From Chrysophaeum taylorii (taxonomy: Eukaryota; Sar; Pelagophyceae; Pelagomonadales; Pelagomonadaceae), in contig JAQMWT010000671.1 of the NCBI GenBank assembly GCA_029834535.1, positions 248,001 through 312,000 on the forward strand: a stretch of 64,000 bases of DNA. Direction: 5' to 3'. Below, in pieces: positions 40,818 through 50,199 of the stretch. Below the pieces are notes generated by a model. The model was not told the origin of the DNA and ran no database searches. It saw nothing but the letters and a program-made list of their open reading frames with translations. Made by a program: the position numbers and the translations under genes. The number at the start of each line of letters is the position of its first letter. Position 1 is the first letter of the stretch.

Positions 40818-42773
40818 CGGCAGCAGGCCGAGGAGGAGGAGGAGGAGGAGGAGAGCAAGCGGTGGAAGAAGCACCAGCACGGATCGACGGCGCATCATCC
40901 TCCGAGCAGCAAACGGAGTGCCAAGACGACGAAGAAGAAGGGCGGTACCGTAGCCGAGCTCAAGGCGAGCGGGTCGACGGTGACGGTGGGTCGGCTCGGC
41001 GCGGCGCTGGGAACGGGGTCCGAGTCGATCTGCGCGACGCTCCAGGCGCTGGGGGAGTCGGTGCCGAAGATCGAGGCGACGAAACACGCCATAGAGCTCG
41101 AGGTCGCCGAGCTGGTCGCCGAGGCGCTCGGGGTGTCGCTGCGGATCGCGAGCCGAGGACGGGACGAGGTCGCGGCGACGTCCGAAGTTTCGGCCGCCGC
41201 CCTCGAGGCGGAAGCCGACGCGGTGCTCGAGGTGGCCCGGCCCCCGCGGCCGCCCGTGGACGGCGATGCCTGGATGTTACTGCCGCACCGGCCGCCGATC
41301 GTCGGGGTTGTCGGCCACGTCGACCACGGCAAGACGACGCTCCTGGACGCGCTCCGCGGGGCGTCGTCGAGCGAGGAGGCGGGGGGTATCACCCAGCGGC
41401 TCGCGGCTTTCGAAGTCCGAGGCGCCACCTTCGTCGACACTCCCGGGCACGCGGCCTTCCGGGCGATGAGGCAGAGCACCGCCCGAGCCTTGGACGTGGC
41501 GCTGGTGGTGGTCGCGGCCGACGACGGCGTCAAACCCCAGACCCTCGAGGCCCTGAGTCTAGCGCGCGACCGCGGGGCCGCCGTCGTCTTCGCGCTCACC
41601 AAAGCCGACAAGTTCGAGAATCGTCTCGAGGCCGCGCAGCTCCGCGTGCGCGGCGAGCTCGCCGCGGCCGGGTTCGCGACGGAGGACGACGGCGGCGACG
41701 CCCCGATGGTCCCGGTCTCGGCGCCGCTCGGCCTCGGCCTCGACGAACTCCGCGAGACGCTCGCGGCGCACGCCGAAGTCCTCGATCTGCGCGCCGATCC
41801 CTCTGCGCGCGCCGAGGGCGTCGTCCAGGACGTCGTCTTCGACAGACATCTAGGGACGTGCGCGGACGCGGTGGTGACGTGGGGAACGCTGAGGACTGGG
41901 GACCGGATCGTCGTCGGCGCCGCTTCCGGCAAGATCCGCCGCCTCGATCCGCCCGAGGCCGGTCCGTCGCGCCCGTGCCGCGTCGTCGCCCGCCTCGAGG
42001 GGGACTTCGCCGCGGGCGACACCCTCTTGGTCGTGCCGGACGAGAAGACGGCCAAGCGAATAGCGAAAGCGAGACTGCGAGCCAGAAACAAAGTTGTCGA
42101 ACCGGCGTCGATTCCGTCGGACGATAAGATCCACGTCCCGCTCGTCGTCAAGGTCGAGTCGAACGGCGAAATCGACGCCGTCGAAGCCCTCCTCGCGTCC
42201 GTGCCGACCTCCAAGGTGAGGATCGAAGTTATCGGCGGCGTGGGCCTCGGTACCATCGGCCGCCACGACGTAGACCTCGCCGCCACCCTCGGCGCCCCCA
42301 TCTTCGCCTGGTCGGTCGGCGTTTCCGGTCCCGACGTCCGGGAGGCCGCGCGCCGCGCCAAGGTCGACCTCCGTCGACACTCGGTCATATACTCGCTCCT
42401 CGACGATATCAAAGCCCACGCGGCGTCCAGGCTCCCCCCCGTCTCGGTGACTAAAGTGACCGGGAAGCTCGAGGTCCTCCGGGTCTTTCCGCTCTCGAGC
42501 GGCGACCGCGTCGCCGGCTGCCGGGTCTCCGACGGCACCATCCACAGGTCAGACCCCCTCCGCCTCGTCCGGGACGGCGACGTCCTCCACTCGGACCTCC
42601 GAGGCGCCGCGACCCTCAAACGCTTCAAGGACGACGTGACCCAGGTCCAAAAAGGCCTCGAGTGCGGCCTCGGCCCCCACTCCCCCGACATGGCCGCCAT
42701 GCTCCAGCCCGGCGACCTCATCGAGGCCTTCCAGGTGGTCGAGGAGCCGGCCTCCGTCGACGATCTCGAGTGA
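40272..42773 (+). CDS. organellar translation initiation factor IF-2
   Basis: A bacterial-type IF-2 of 833 residues. The N terminus is Arg-rich (M-M-I-P-R-T-L-A-M-A-R-G-V-G-R-R), like a mitochondrial presequence. A low-complexity region (about 105-200) holds Asn, Asp, Ala, Ser, Gln and Glu runs from trinucleotide repeats. The GTPase core has G1 G-H-V-D-H-G-K-T (348-355), G2 G-G-I-T-Q-R, G3 D-T-P-G-H and G5 V-S-A. Its G4 reads T-K-A-D where IF-2 normally has N-K-x-D. Domains II to IV follow, with the usual G-T-L-R-T-G-D and V-K-V-E-S-N-G-E segments. It would place initiator tRNA on organelle ribosomes, and mitochondrion is favoured over plastid only by the presequence. The start is the ATG at 40272; the frame upstream begins with GTG. 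The stop lies 1 nt from that of the opposing gene. Confidence 0.88.
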
Positions 42774-42774
42774 C

Positions 42775-43839
42775 CTACTTACTAGAACGCGCCGATGATG
42801 ATCCTAGATGATACCTCACCTTCTGCACCGCGCGGGGAACGCCGCCGCCGCCGCCGCTGCTGCTGCTGCGCCCGGGGTGGTGGTGGTGGTGGTGGTGGTG
42901 GTGGTGGTGGTGGGGGTGGTTCCCCCCCAGCGCGGCTAGCCGGTGCCTGGCCGCCAGGTTCTGGTGGTGCCGGCTGGGGTGTTTCGTTTCAGTTTCAGTT
43001 TCAGTTTCGCGGTGGACGACGATCATCTTTTTTTTGTTCATTTCACCAAGCCCACGCCGCCGCCGCCGCCTCGGCTGCGCGAGGTCCGGCGTGCGACTTT
43101 CTTGACTTTGACTTTGACTTTGACCCCCCTCCGCACCGCAGCTCGGAGCTCGGGCGACCTCGTCGTCAACAACGCCCTCGACAACCACCGGAGGGAGCAG
43201 CAGCTGGCGAGGCATCATCGGGTCTTTGGTGTCATTGGTGTCTTTGGGGGGGAACATGATCTTCCCGAGTTTGACGAGAAGATCGATGTCGAGGGGCGGG
43301 TACCCCGAAAAGGGTCTGATACTATCCTCCTTGGCGTCGGCGACGCTCTGCCAATAAAACTCCTCGAGGGCAGCCATCTCGCCAACCTCGGGTTCCCCCG
43401 CCAGGCGCGTCTTGAGCCAGGCCTCCTCAGCCGTACTCACCCCTCTTACCCCGGCCTTCCTGAGCTTGAGTTCCTTCTTCGCCGCCTTGAGCTGTTTGCG
43501 CAGCCAGACCCGATCGTCGTTGACAGACCCAAGGCGCCTCGTCAAGTACGCCTTGTCCTTCTCCATCGCAGCGATCTGCGCCGTCAAGCTTGCCGCCTCG
43601 TCGCGGTACCACGCGGTCGACTTTTCGAGCTCCTGAATCTGATCGTCCTCGAGCACGCTCTTCTGCGCCTCCTTCAGCGTCTCCTTCAGTTCTTCCATTT
43701 CCTTGTGAACCTCCACCATGTGCGCTCGGTATGCTTGGAGAAACTCCGCCTCCGCCTTGGACAGGCACGAGCTCACCGACACCTGGAACCCCTCCATCAC
43801 CTCCTTGAGCTCGGCGTACTGTTCTCGAACCTTCTCCAT
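42775..43839 (-). CDS. coiled-coil protein with poly-His tail
   Basis: A 354-residue protein. The first about 150 residues are a dense heptad coiled coil including F-L-Q-A-Y-R-A-H-M-V-E-V and D-R-V-W-L-R-K-Q-L-K-A-A-K-K, a style seen in ciliary coiled-coil proteins. A conserved-looking middle follows (P-P-L-D-I-D-L-L-V-K-L-G-K). The C-terminal third is low complexity: a (TE) run, Arg run, and twelve His in a row encoded by a (GGT) array on the plus strand (about 42879-42920). I start at the ATG at 43839 because the frame upstream offers only GTG, though an upstream exon cannot be excluded. The partner is unknown; a ciliary or centriolar role is a guess. Its stop is 1 nt away from the IF-2 stop on the other strand. 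Confidence 0.7.
   Translation of the reverse strand: MEKVREQYAELKEVMEGFQVSVSSCLSKAEAEFLQAYRAHMVEVHKEMEELKETLKEAQKSVLEDDQIQELEKSTAWYRDEAASLTAQIAAMEKDKAYLTRRLGSVNDDRVWLRKQLKAAKKELKLRKAGVRGVSTAEEAWLKTRLAGEPEVGEMAALEEFYWQSVADAKEDSIRPFSGYPPLDIDLLVKLGKIMFPPKDTNDTKDPMMPRQLLLPPVVVEGVVDDEVARAPSCGAEGGQSQSQSQESRTPDLAQPRRRRRRGLGEMNKKKMIVVHRETETETETKHPSRHHQNLAARHRLAALGGNHPHHHHHHHHHHHHPGRSSSSGGGGGVPRAVQKVRYHLGSSSARSSK
42879..42920 (+). repeat. (GGT) array encoding poly-His on the minus strand
   Basis: About 12 GGT units, in frame with the minus-strand coiled-coil gene where they read as CAC/His. Slippage would change the His count without breaking the frame. Confidence 0.9.
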
Positions 43840-43952
43840 CGGCGTTATGCTTCGATCGATAATAGCCCTCTTCTCCACAAGACTTATTATTATTCATGTA
43901 GCACCAACAAGTCGGTGCAAAATGCTACAGTAAAAAAAAAATTGCATCGCTC

Positions 43953-43990
43953 AACGAACGAACGAACGAACGAACGAACGAACGAACGAA
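43953..43990 (+). repeat. (AACG) microsatellite
   Basis: About nine AACG units, 110 bp upstream of the coiled-coil gene's start codon, probably in its promoter region. Confidence 0.9.
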
Positions 43991-44755
43991 GTTTATTCAT
44001 GATGGACAAGTTGTTTCTGACCGCCGGAGGTGGTGGTGGTGGTGGTCTTTCGTCGTCATCGACGCGTCCAACTTGCGCTTTCGGTGACTCGACTCGCTCG
44101 TGGGGACGAGATCGGACCATCTTGAGACTTGGCGGGGGGGGCCTCTCATTCATGCTTGTATGCGGTGGGAAAACATCTTCTTCTGCGAATCGAGATTCGC
44201 GTTATTGGCGTGCGCGGCGGAGTTCAGTCACACGACGACTACTTGTTCCTGGTGAGTGATCCACGCGTTGATCGCGCTCGCGCTCTCTCTTCACCAAGTT
44301 CGGCACCGACCCTGCCAAGCTCCTTCGACTAAGATCAGATAATCAACGCGGCCGTGATCATAGACCTGTCCGAGATATCATCATATTGTCGAAAAGAATA
44401 AGAAGATAGAAATTGCGTCGTTCTCTGATGAAGGCCTCGCAGATTGACGGTGTCGCTTTTGGGTTGTTGCACTCTGCGCCACCTTTTCGTGTCAACAAAC
44501 ATCCTGTGTGTGGTCAGGGACTCTCATCTCATATGGGTTGTATTATTTTCGAACAACTCCTCTCAACGCCTCGTCGTTCCAATGTACACAAGAATATTCT
44601 TTGCTGTTGCATCCAGGTATGTTTGAAGTGAGGCTATGTGGTTCTTCCACACGACAACCATCTTTTTGCTCAGCTCATTCATTTGCTGCTGCAAAGTCAC
44701 TCGCTACTCGCTGGTGCCAGATTGTGAACTCATTCGCAGCGAAAATCCGATGAAC

Positions 44756-44784
44756 GTCGTCGTCGTCGTCGTCGTCGTCGTCGT
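44756..44784 (+). repeat. (GTC) microsatellite
   Basis: Nine to ten GTC units in gene-free DNA. Confidence 0.9.
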
Positions 44785-45644
44785 TACAACACCTGTGGCA
44801 GGCAACCTAAGTAAGGATTAGGTGCGGATATATATTCCTTACCGGATAGGCCAAGAAGTCAATCTCTTTCGACAATCACACACTGCGCGACAGGCATATG
44901 GTCATTACGACGCAGAGCACTAGTAGTAGACACTCTGCTGGCATCCATGCTGGAGTTTATGATGCTCACACAACGCACAACACGTTACAGTCCGCGTTAC
45001 TTTCGTGTCCACAACACGTGGTTTCAGGTAGTAGTATATCTTTAATTTTAAACCGACAACAACAACCACCTGATTTTGCTGCTAAGGTTGTAGCCAATCA
45101 AAACGCGTCTAGCGACAGGTTTGCGGGGCACAAATTCGCGTTTGGAAACGGACGTTGGGGGCGCTTTGCTGCTGACGACCCAGAAAAAAAGCTCTTGCAA
45201 AGCACAACGTGTGCGGACCTTTCTTTACCTCCTCCAGGCAGAAGTGCAGGAATCGAGGTGTAAGAAGCCCGCTTTTTTTTTTTTTTTCCGGGATCTAAAA
45301 AAATCTTGTAATATTTACTTTTTTTGAATGTTCGCGCATATACGGAGGCCGGCGATTTTTCGTTGTTGGGCGGCTAGTAAATTAGGGTTTCGGAAGCTAG
45401 TTTTCAACCACCCTCCCTAAAAAGAACTTTTGGGCGAACGCTGTTCCCACCACCGAAGGCGCGGTGCGTCGCAGAAAAAAAGTAAAAATATTATTCGGTG
45501 CTTTGCAAGGCCAAGTTCTATCTACTTGGCTACTAGGTCGCTGTCGTTGGCTGCCTACCTACATGACGCGGCACGACAGGACAGCACACGAAATAGAATC
45601 AGAAGAAGCGAACACACAACCCCAGGGAGGGCGTAAAAATCAAG

Positions 45645-47360
45645 CTAGGAGTACTCTTCGTCGTAATCGTCTTCGTCGACGCCGTCGTAGGGCTCGTCGT
45701 CGAGGATCTCCTGGTCGTCGTCGTCGTCGTCGTCGTCGACCTCGGCCGGGGCGTCGTCTCGAAGAGCGGTCGTCTTCGTCTCCTTGGGCGCGGCGTGGTC
45801 GCGGTCGCGCGTGGATGGATCTCGCGCGACGAGGCGCGCGCGGTCCTCTTCGTTGTTGGTGACGCGGGAACCCACGAGCTGGCGGTTGTCGGCGCGGTCC
45901 GGCTCGTCGTCGCCGAAGATTCCGGCGAGAGCCGCGTAATTTATTTTTCTCGAAAATCGTTTTCTCTCGCACACGTCGATCAAGGCCTCTTTCGCCGTCC
46001 GATCTTGTTTTTTCTTCTTTGTTTTTTTCTTCGGTCTGGAAGACGCATCCTGTGGCGCTTCGCCGCTCGCCTCGGCTCGCGCGCGCGCGAGCCGGTCCCT
46101 CTCGTCGCGCGCGGCGAGGTAGTCCTTGTTGGTCTCCGTCCACAACTCGCTCTTCTTGGCGACCTCGGCCTCGGTGAGGATGAATCCTTCGATGTCCTCG
46201 TCCTTGACGTCCTCGAACTCGTCATCCGACGTAGTATCGAGCGCGGGCCTCTTGCGACTGGCGTTAGGTCGCGGCTGCTCGACGATTTGTTGCCGACCCG
46301 CTTGGTCGGCCTCGAGCATAAGTCGAATTTCGTCGTAAAGCTTGGCGCGGGCTCGCGAGTATTCGACGTGTCGCTCGCAGCTCCGGTGGTGGCTCTTCCC
46401 GCCGGGAGGCAACGGGACGATCGACCAGCTCCCCTCGAGGAGAAGCTGTCGCTGCTGAAACGACGGCGGATTCTCTTCGGTGTCCATCGCCTCGGAGCGC
46501 TCCGTAAAGTCGCTCAGACTCAGCTGCGCGGCCGGCGTTCGCTGGAAGTCGGCGAGCCGCTTGGTGACCGTCATCCCGCAGACCTTCAACGCCCGCACAA
46601 CGTCGTCCTGGCACCGGTCGAAGCCGTGGGCGCGCGCGCCGATGAGGAGCGCCGCCGCGCATACGCCCGCGGGCCGCCGGCCCGTCTCTATCCAGTCGCG
46701 CTTCATGCGCTGGACAACCCGCAACGCTGTCGACGCGACGGCCGGGGCCTTGTCGCCGAGCTCGAGTTTGGCGGCGAACCGGTGGATGTAGAGCGAGGGA
46801 TCGATCAACGGCAGTTCGAGGTTGAGCAGTCGTCGGAACTTGAGAAACGTGGAACCCAGCGAGTACACGTTCACCTGCAACACGTCCGAGAAGTCGATCA
46901 GCATGTGGGCCGACTTTTCGCGACGGCACATCACGTACAAGCACGCGCACGCGACGTGGAGGGATTTTCGGCCCTGGTTGAAGTTGCGTTGCGCGGCCAT
47001 CGAGAACAGCCTCTGCGCTCCGTCCACGAAAAAGGCTCCCAGACGCAGGCTCGAGGCTACCTGCGCGATCTTGCGCCGGCCCGTCGCGAGCGTCGTTTCC
47101 CGCGAGCTCCGGAGGAACCCGAACCGCTTTCCCTTCCCAAATCCACCCATCCCGCCGCCGCCGCCGTAGGGTTTCGTGCAGGACGCCGACACGAACTGAC
47201 CCACCACCGAGGAGGCACCCCCGGCGTTCTCGCTGAACTCGATCGAGCTCACGATCGCCGACTCCTCGCACACGGTCCCGCACACGACGCACACGGCATC
47301 ACCGCTCGCTTCGCTAAAGTCGATCTCTGTCGACCCACAAGAAGGATTCACGCATCTCAT
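45645..47360 (-). CDS. BRF1: TFIIIB subunit BRF1
   Basis: A 571-residue protein. The N terminus is a TFIIB-type zinc ribbon with C3, C8, C24 and C27. Two cyclin folds follow (about 90-275), including V-Y-S-L-G-S-T-F-L-K-F-R-R-L and the typical D-P-S-L-Y-I-H-R-F-A segment. A BRF-specific TBP-contact region sits at about 388-420 (E-D-I-E-G-F-I-L-T-E-A-E-V-x-x-K, then W-T-E-T-N-K-D-Y-L), followed near 475 by K-I-N-Y-A-A-L. The tail is strongly acidic from GAC/GAG repeats. BRF1 joins TBP and BDP1 to recruit RNA polymerase III at tRNA and 5S genes. A Gly-rich insert lies between ribbon and first cyclin fold. The gene is head-to-head with the TBCC-domain gene, 156 bp apart. Confidence 0.92.
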   Translation of the reverse strand: MRCVNPSCGSTEIDFSEASGDAVCVVCGTVCEESAIVSSIEFSENAGGASSVVGQFVSASCTKPYGGGGGMGGFGKGKRFGFLRSSRETTLATGRRKIAQVASSLRLGAFFVDGAQRLFSMAAQRNFNQGRKSLHVACACLYVMCRREKSAHMLIDFSDVLQVNVYSLGSTFLKFRRLLNLELPLIDPSLYIHRFAAKLELGDKAPAVASTALRVVQRMKRDWIETGRRPAGVCAAALLIGARAHGFDRCQDDVVRALKVCGMTVTKRLADFQRTPAAQLSLSDFTERSEAMDTEENPPSFQQRQLLLEGSWSIVPLPPGGKSHHRSCERHVEYSRARAKLYDEIRLMLEADQAGRQQIVEQPRPNASRKRPALDTTSDDEFEDVKDEDIEGFILTEAEVAKKSELWTETNKDYLAARDERDRLARARAEASGEAPQDASSRPKKKTKKKKQDRTAKEALIDVCERKRFSRKINYAALAGIFGDDEPDRADNRQLVGSRVTNNEEDRARLVARDPSTRDRDHAAPKETKTTALRDDAPAEVDDDDDDDDQEILDDEPYDGVDEDDYDEEYS

Positions 47361-47516
47361 CGTCTCTCCTTCCTTCCTTCCTTTCCGTTTAAAACTAAAC
47401 CCTCTAGTTTAATTAAAACCCTCCTATCACATTATTAACGCCGCCGCCGCCGCCTTCTTCTTCTTCTTCTTCTTCGCCGCCGCCGCCGCCGAAAAAGAGT
47501 AGGTAGGCAGGTCGGA
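47361..47516. promoter_or_regulatory. compact divergent promoter region with symmetric (GCC)5(TTC)7(GCC)5 tract
   Basis: Only 156 bp separate the start codons of BRF1 (-) and the TBCC-domain gene (+), so both promoters must overlap here. A CTTC run lies at 47368-47383. The segment 47440-47490 is five GCC, seven TTC and five GCC units. The role as a bidirectional promoter is inferred from layout. Confidence 0.6.
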
Positions 47517-48365
47517 ATGGCCAAGGTGTTCGTCGCGAGCGATGGAACGGAATTTCGCGACCGCAAGTCGTGGAAGAAGTACGAATTCGAGACGAACTAC
47601 ACGTTCAAGAATCAGAAGGAGTCCAAACTTGAGAAGACGAGCATCGGGGGCCAGCCCTTCGACCTCGCCGACCTCCAAGCCTGCGAGGTCGTCCTCGCGG
47701 ACCACACCGACCAGATTCAGATCGACAACCTGACCAAGTGCCGCGTCTTTATCGGAGCCTGCGCCGAGTCGGTCTTCGTCAGAAACTGCGACGACTGCAT
47801 ATTTTACGTCGCGTGCAAACAGCTTCGCACGCGGGACTCGAAACGCTGCGCCTTTTCGCTCTATTCCCAGACCGAGCCTATTATCGAGACCAGCACCGAG
47901 ATGGTCTTCGCGCCTTTTAACGGGGGCTACCCAGACCAAGCCGACCACATGAAAAAGGCCAACCTCGACCCAGCCACAAATTTCTGGTGGGGAGTCTACG
48001 ATTTCAACGATCCCGACAAGACAAAAGGAAACTGGCGCTACGACCACCTCGACCCCTGGTTTCCGAGGGGCGACTGCGCCCAGGTCCCTGCCAAGACCAC
48101 CCCCGGCTCGGTCCCCCTCCCCTCGCAAAACAACACCACCCCCGCCGCCGCCAATGTTGCTGGTCCCGCGGCGGCGGCGGCGGCGGGAATGCTCAGCTTC
48201 GATTTGCGCACGACGCAGGAACAAGCCGAAGAGCTCGCCCAGCAGCAGCAGCAGCAGCAGCAGCAAACGACCCCGCCTCCCCTTCCCCCTAACACTTGCC
48301 CCGCCCCACCACAAGCAGAAGAAGATCAAGCCGTGGTCGACCCGCCGCCGCTCCCGCCACCATGA
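47517..48365 (+). CDS. TBCC/C-CAP domain protein, RP2-like
   Basis: A 282-residue protein. Residues about 30-165 form a C-CAP/TBCC right-handed beta-helix, with C-R-V-F-I-G-A-C, V-R-N-C-D-D-C, and Q-L-R-T-R-D-S at 102-108. R104 and R106 occupy the region of the catalytic arginine finger that tubulin cofactor C and RP2 use to stimulate GTP hydrolysis (in RP2, Q-x-R-x-R-D-C). The next residues, I-E-T-S-T-E-M-V-F-A-P-F, also fit the family. RP2 acts on ARL3 in ciliary lipid-protein trafficking, so a role with tubulin or an ARL GTPase is likely. The C-terminal third is low complexity (Ala7, Gln9, poly-Pro). No N-terminal acylation site is seen. The stop TGA overlaps the ATG of the next gene by the shared sequence ATGA. 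Confidence 0.82.
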   Translation: MAKVFVASDGTEFRDRKSWKKYEFETNYTFKNQKESKLEKTSIGGQPFDLADLQACEVVLADHTDQIQIDNLTKCRVFIGACAESVFVRNCDDCIFYVACKQLRTRDSKRCAFSLYSQTEPIIETSTEMVFAPFNGGYPDQADHMKKANLDPATNFWWGVYDFNDPDKTKGNWRYDHLDPWFPRGDCAQVPAKTTPGSVPLPSQNNTTPAAANVAGPAAAAAAGMLSFDLRTTQEQAEELAQQQQQQQQQTTPPPLPPNTCPAPPQAEEDQAVVDPPPLPPP

Positions 48366-50074
48366 CGAGGAGTGCCGAAGAAGAAGAAAAAGAATACGAA
48401 TATGGGGCTTCGCAGCCGCGGATCCCCAAGTTTCGGCTGCAGTGGGAGCTGCTCGAGGAGACCGCGAGGGTCCCGCCCGAGGGTTGGGTGGAATGGGCGG
48501 ACAAGAAGGTACCCGTCGAGGAGGCCGCCGCGAGCCCCGGCGGCGCGCCGTACGTGTTCCGGCGCGGCGCGTGCGATGTGGAGGGTCTTTGCGCGGCCAT
48601 CGCGACCCCCGAGGACGACGTGTGGTCGGAGGATTTCGCTCGAAGGCGGAACGTTTTGATCGAGCGACCGTCTCACGACGCCTGGGGCATTCGGAAGCTG
48701 TGCTTCGCGTTCTGCGACGACTTTCTCGAGCGCGCGTACCGGTTCCCTTTGTGGTTCGCGTGGCACGACTTGTTGGAGCCGTGCTTCGCGTGCTGCGGCG
48801 TAGCGCCCGAGTCGGTGGTCAGGTGTTTGTTGGCGTCGATGCCCCCGCGCACCGTGATTCCCCCGCACCACGACAGCGGCTACTGGGTCTCGCGGACGAA
48901 GCGCGTGCACCTCGCCATCCACACGAACGACAAGGTCGTGTTTCGGGTGGGAGCCACCGCCGCCGCGATGACGCGGTTTTCTTTTCCAAAGGGCGTCGCG
49001 ATCGAGCTCAACAACCAGGCCAAGCACTACGTCGCGAACCTCCACGGGGACGAATACCGGACGCACCTCATCTTCGATTACGTCGAAGAAGACACAGAAC
49101 CACCCCCGATCCTCGAGGTCGCCGCGGGCGAAAAGCTCGCGCAGACGCGACGGACTATAGCGTTGACGAGCGAGCGCGGTTCGGGTCCCCTCGCGCCGCA
49201 CTGGTTGATCATCGGCGCGCAGAAGGCCGGGACGACCTCGATGTACGAGTACCTTCACAAGCACCCTTTGGTGATCAGGGGCAAGCGCCGGGAGTCCCAC
49301 TTTCTCGACTGGCGGTGGCCGTCGTCCGAGCCGACGGCGACGCGATGGCACGAGACTTACTTCGATGTCGAACGACACGCGAATCATCCAAGTCTCAGAG
49401 CAGGCGACTCGACGCCCTCCTACCTCCTCGCGTCCCACCTCGCCATACCCCGGCTCAAAGCCCTCGGTCTCAACGTCCCGATGATTGTGATGCTGCGCGA
49501 TCCCGTCGAACGCGCCGCTTCCCACTTCGCGATGGTCGTCGATCCCGAGGCAACCCCCGCGCAGCGTCGAGCTCGAGGCGACGCGTGGCTCGGAAAAACC
49601 ATCCGCGATGTCGCTCTCGCCGAACTCGGCGATCTCGTGACTGCGGGTCTTTTGGTGCCGCGCGGTAATTCTCGTAACCTCGACGACCCTTACGACCTCG
49701 ACGCGTCCAAGCTCCCCGACGTTCTCGCGACTCTCCCGAATACCCACGGCGCGCACTCTTTGTTGTTGAGGGGCCTCTACGCGCTCCAACTTGGCCCCTG
49801 GCTCCGCGCCTTTCCGCGCAAACTTTTCTTCTTCGCGAGATGCGAGGACCTCGCCGACCCCTCCACCGCCTGCGACGTCGTCCTTCGAGCCCAGGCCCAC
49901 GTCGGCCTGCGCGAATTTCCCATCCACCCGCGAGACGCTATACCCTACAACGCCAGGCCCCGCGACCCCCTCGATCCCACCATCCAAGCCCACCTCCGAG
50001 CCTTCTACGCGCCCTTCAACGCTGACCTCTATGCCCTCCTCGACTGGCATCAACGAGACCTCCACTGGCCTTAA
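48362..50074 (+). CDS. fusion: aspartyl-hydroxylase-like 2OG dioxygenase + heparan-type sulfotransferase
   Basis: A 570-residue two-domain protein. The N-terminal half resembles the aspartyl/asparaginyl beta-hydroxylase group: I-P-P-H-H-D-S-G-Y-W at 166-175 supplies the H-x-D iron ligands, and H222 (A-K-H-Y-V-A-N) is the likely distal His. The later R-T-H-L-I-F-D-Y fits 2-oxoglutarate binding. The C-terminal half is a P-loop sulfotransferase: the 5'-phosphosulfate loop I-I-G-A-Q-K-A-G-T-T-S (283-293) and the 3'-phosphate motif L-R-D-P-V-E-R-A-A-S-H-F (378-389). Such sulfotransferases use PAPS, often in the Golgi, but no signal peptide or anchor is visible here. I start at the ATG in accATGA because it has a good context and the frame upstream lacks an ATG. 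That ATG overlaps the stop of the preceding gene. A single enzyme that hydroxylates then sulfates a substrate is an attractive inference. Confidence 0.83.
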   Translation: MTRSAEEEEKEYEYGASQPRIPKFRLQWELLEETARVPPEGWVEWADKKVPVEEAAASPGGAPYVFRRGACDVEGLCAAIATPEDDVWSEDFARRRNVLIERPSHDAWGIRKLCFAFCDDFLERAYRFPLWFAWHDLLEPCFACCGVAPESVVRCLLASMPPRTVIPPHHDSGYWVSRTKRVHLAIHTNDKVVFRVGATAAAMTRFSFPKGVAIELNNQAKHYVANLHGDEYRTHLIFDYVEEDTEPPPILEVAAGEKLAQTRRTIALTSERGSGPLAPHWLIIGAQKAGTTSMYEYLHKHPLVIRGKRRESHFLDWRWPSSEPTATRWHETYFDVERHANHPSLRAGDSTPSYLLASHLAIPRLKALGLNVPMIVMLRDPVERAASHFAMVVDPEATPAQRRARGDAWLGKTIRDVALAELGDLVTAGLLVPRGNSRNLDDPYDLDASKLPDVLATLPNTHGAHSLLLRGLYALQLGPWLRAFPRKLFFFARCEDLADPSTACDVVLRAQAHVGLREFPIHPRDAIPYNARPRDPLDPTIQAHLRAFYAPFNADLYALLDWHQRDLHWP

Positions 50075-50199
50075 TTTATTAAAGAAAGAAGGGGTCGGAT
50101 AAGGAACGCGACGCGACGCGGGGGTCCCGCGCCGGCCCGATTTTATACAGGAAAGTCGGTAACTACGGAGAATCTTATCTTTCTTTTAGTGAAAGGCGG

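Larger units (their letters stand above)
43840..45644. other. gene-free stretch
   Basis: Between the coiled-coil gene's start and the BRF1 stop I see no gene. It holds an (AACG) array (43953-43990), a (GTC) array (44756-44784), poly-T runs near 45272-45288 and AT-richer sequence at 44800-45400. Confidence 0.5.
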
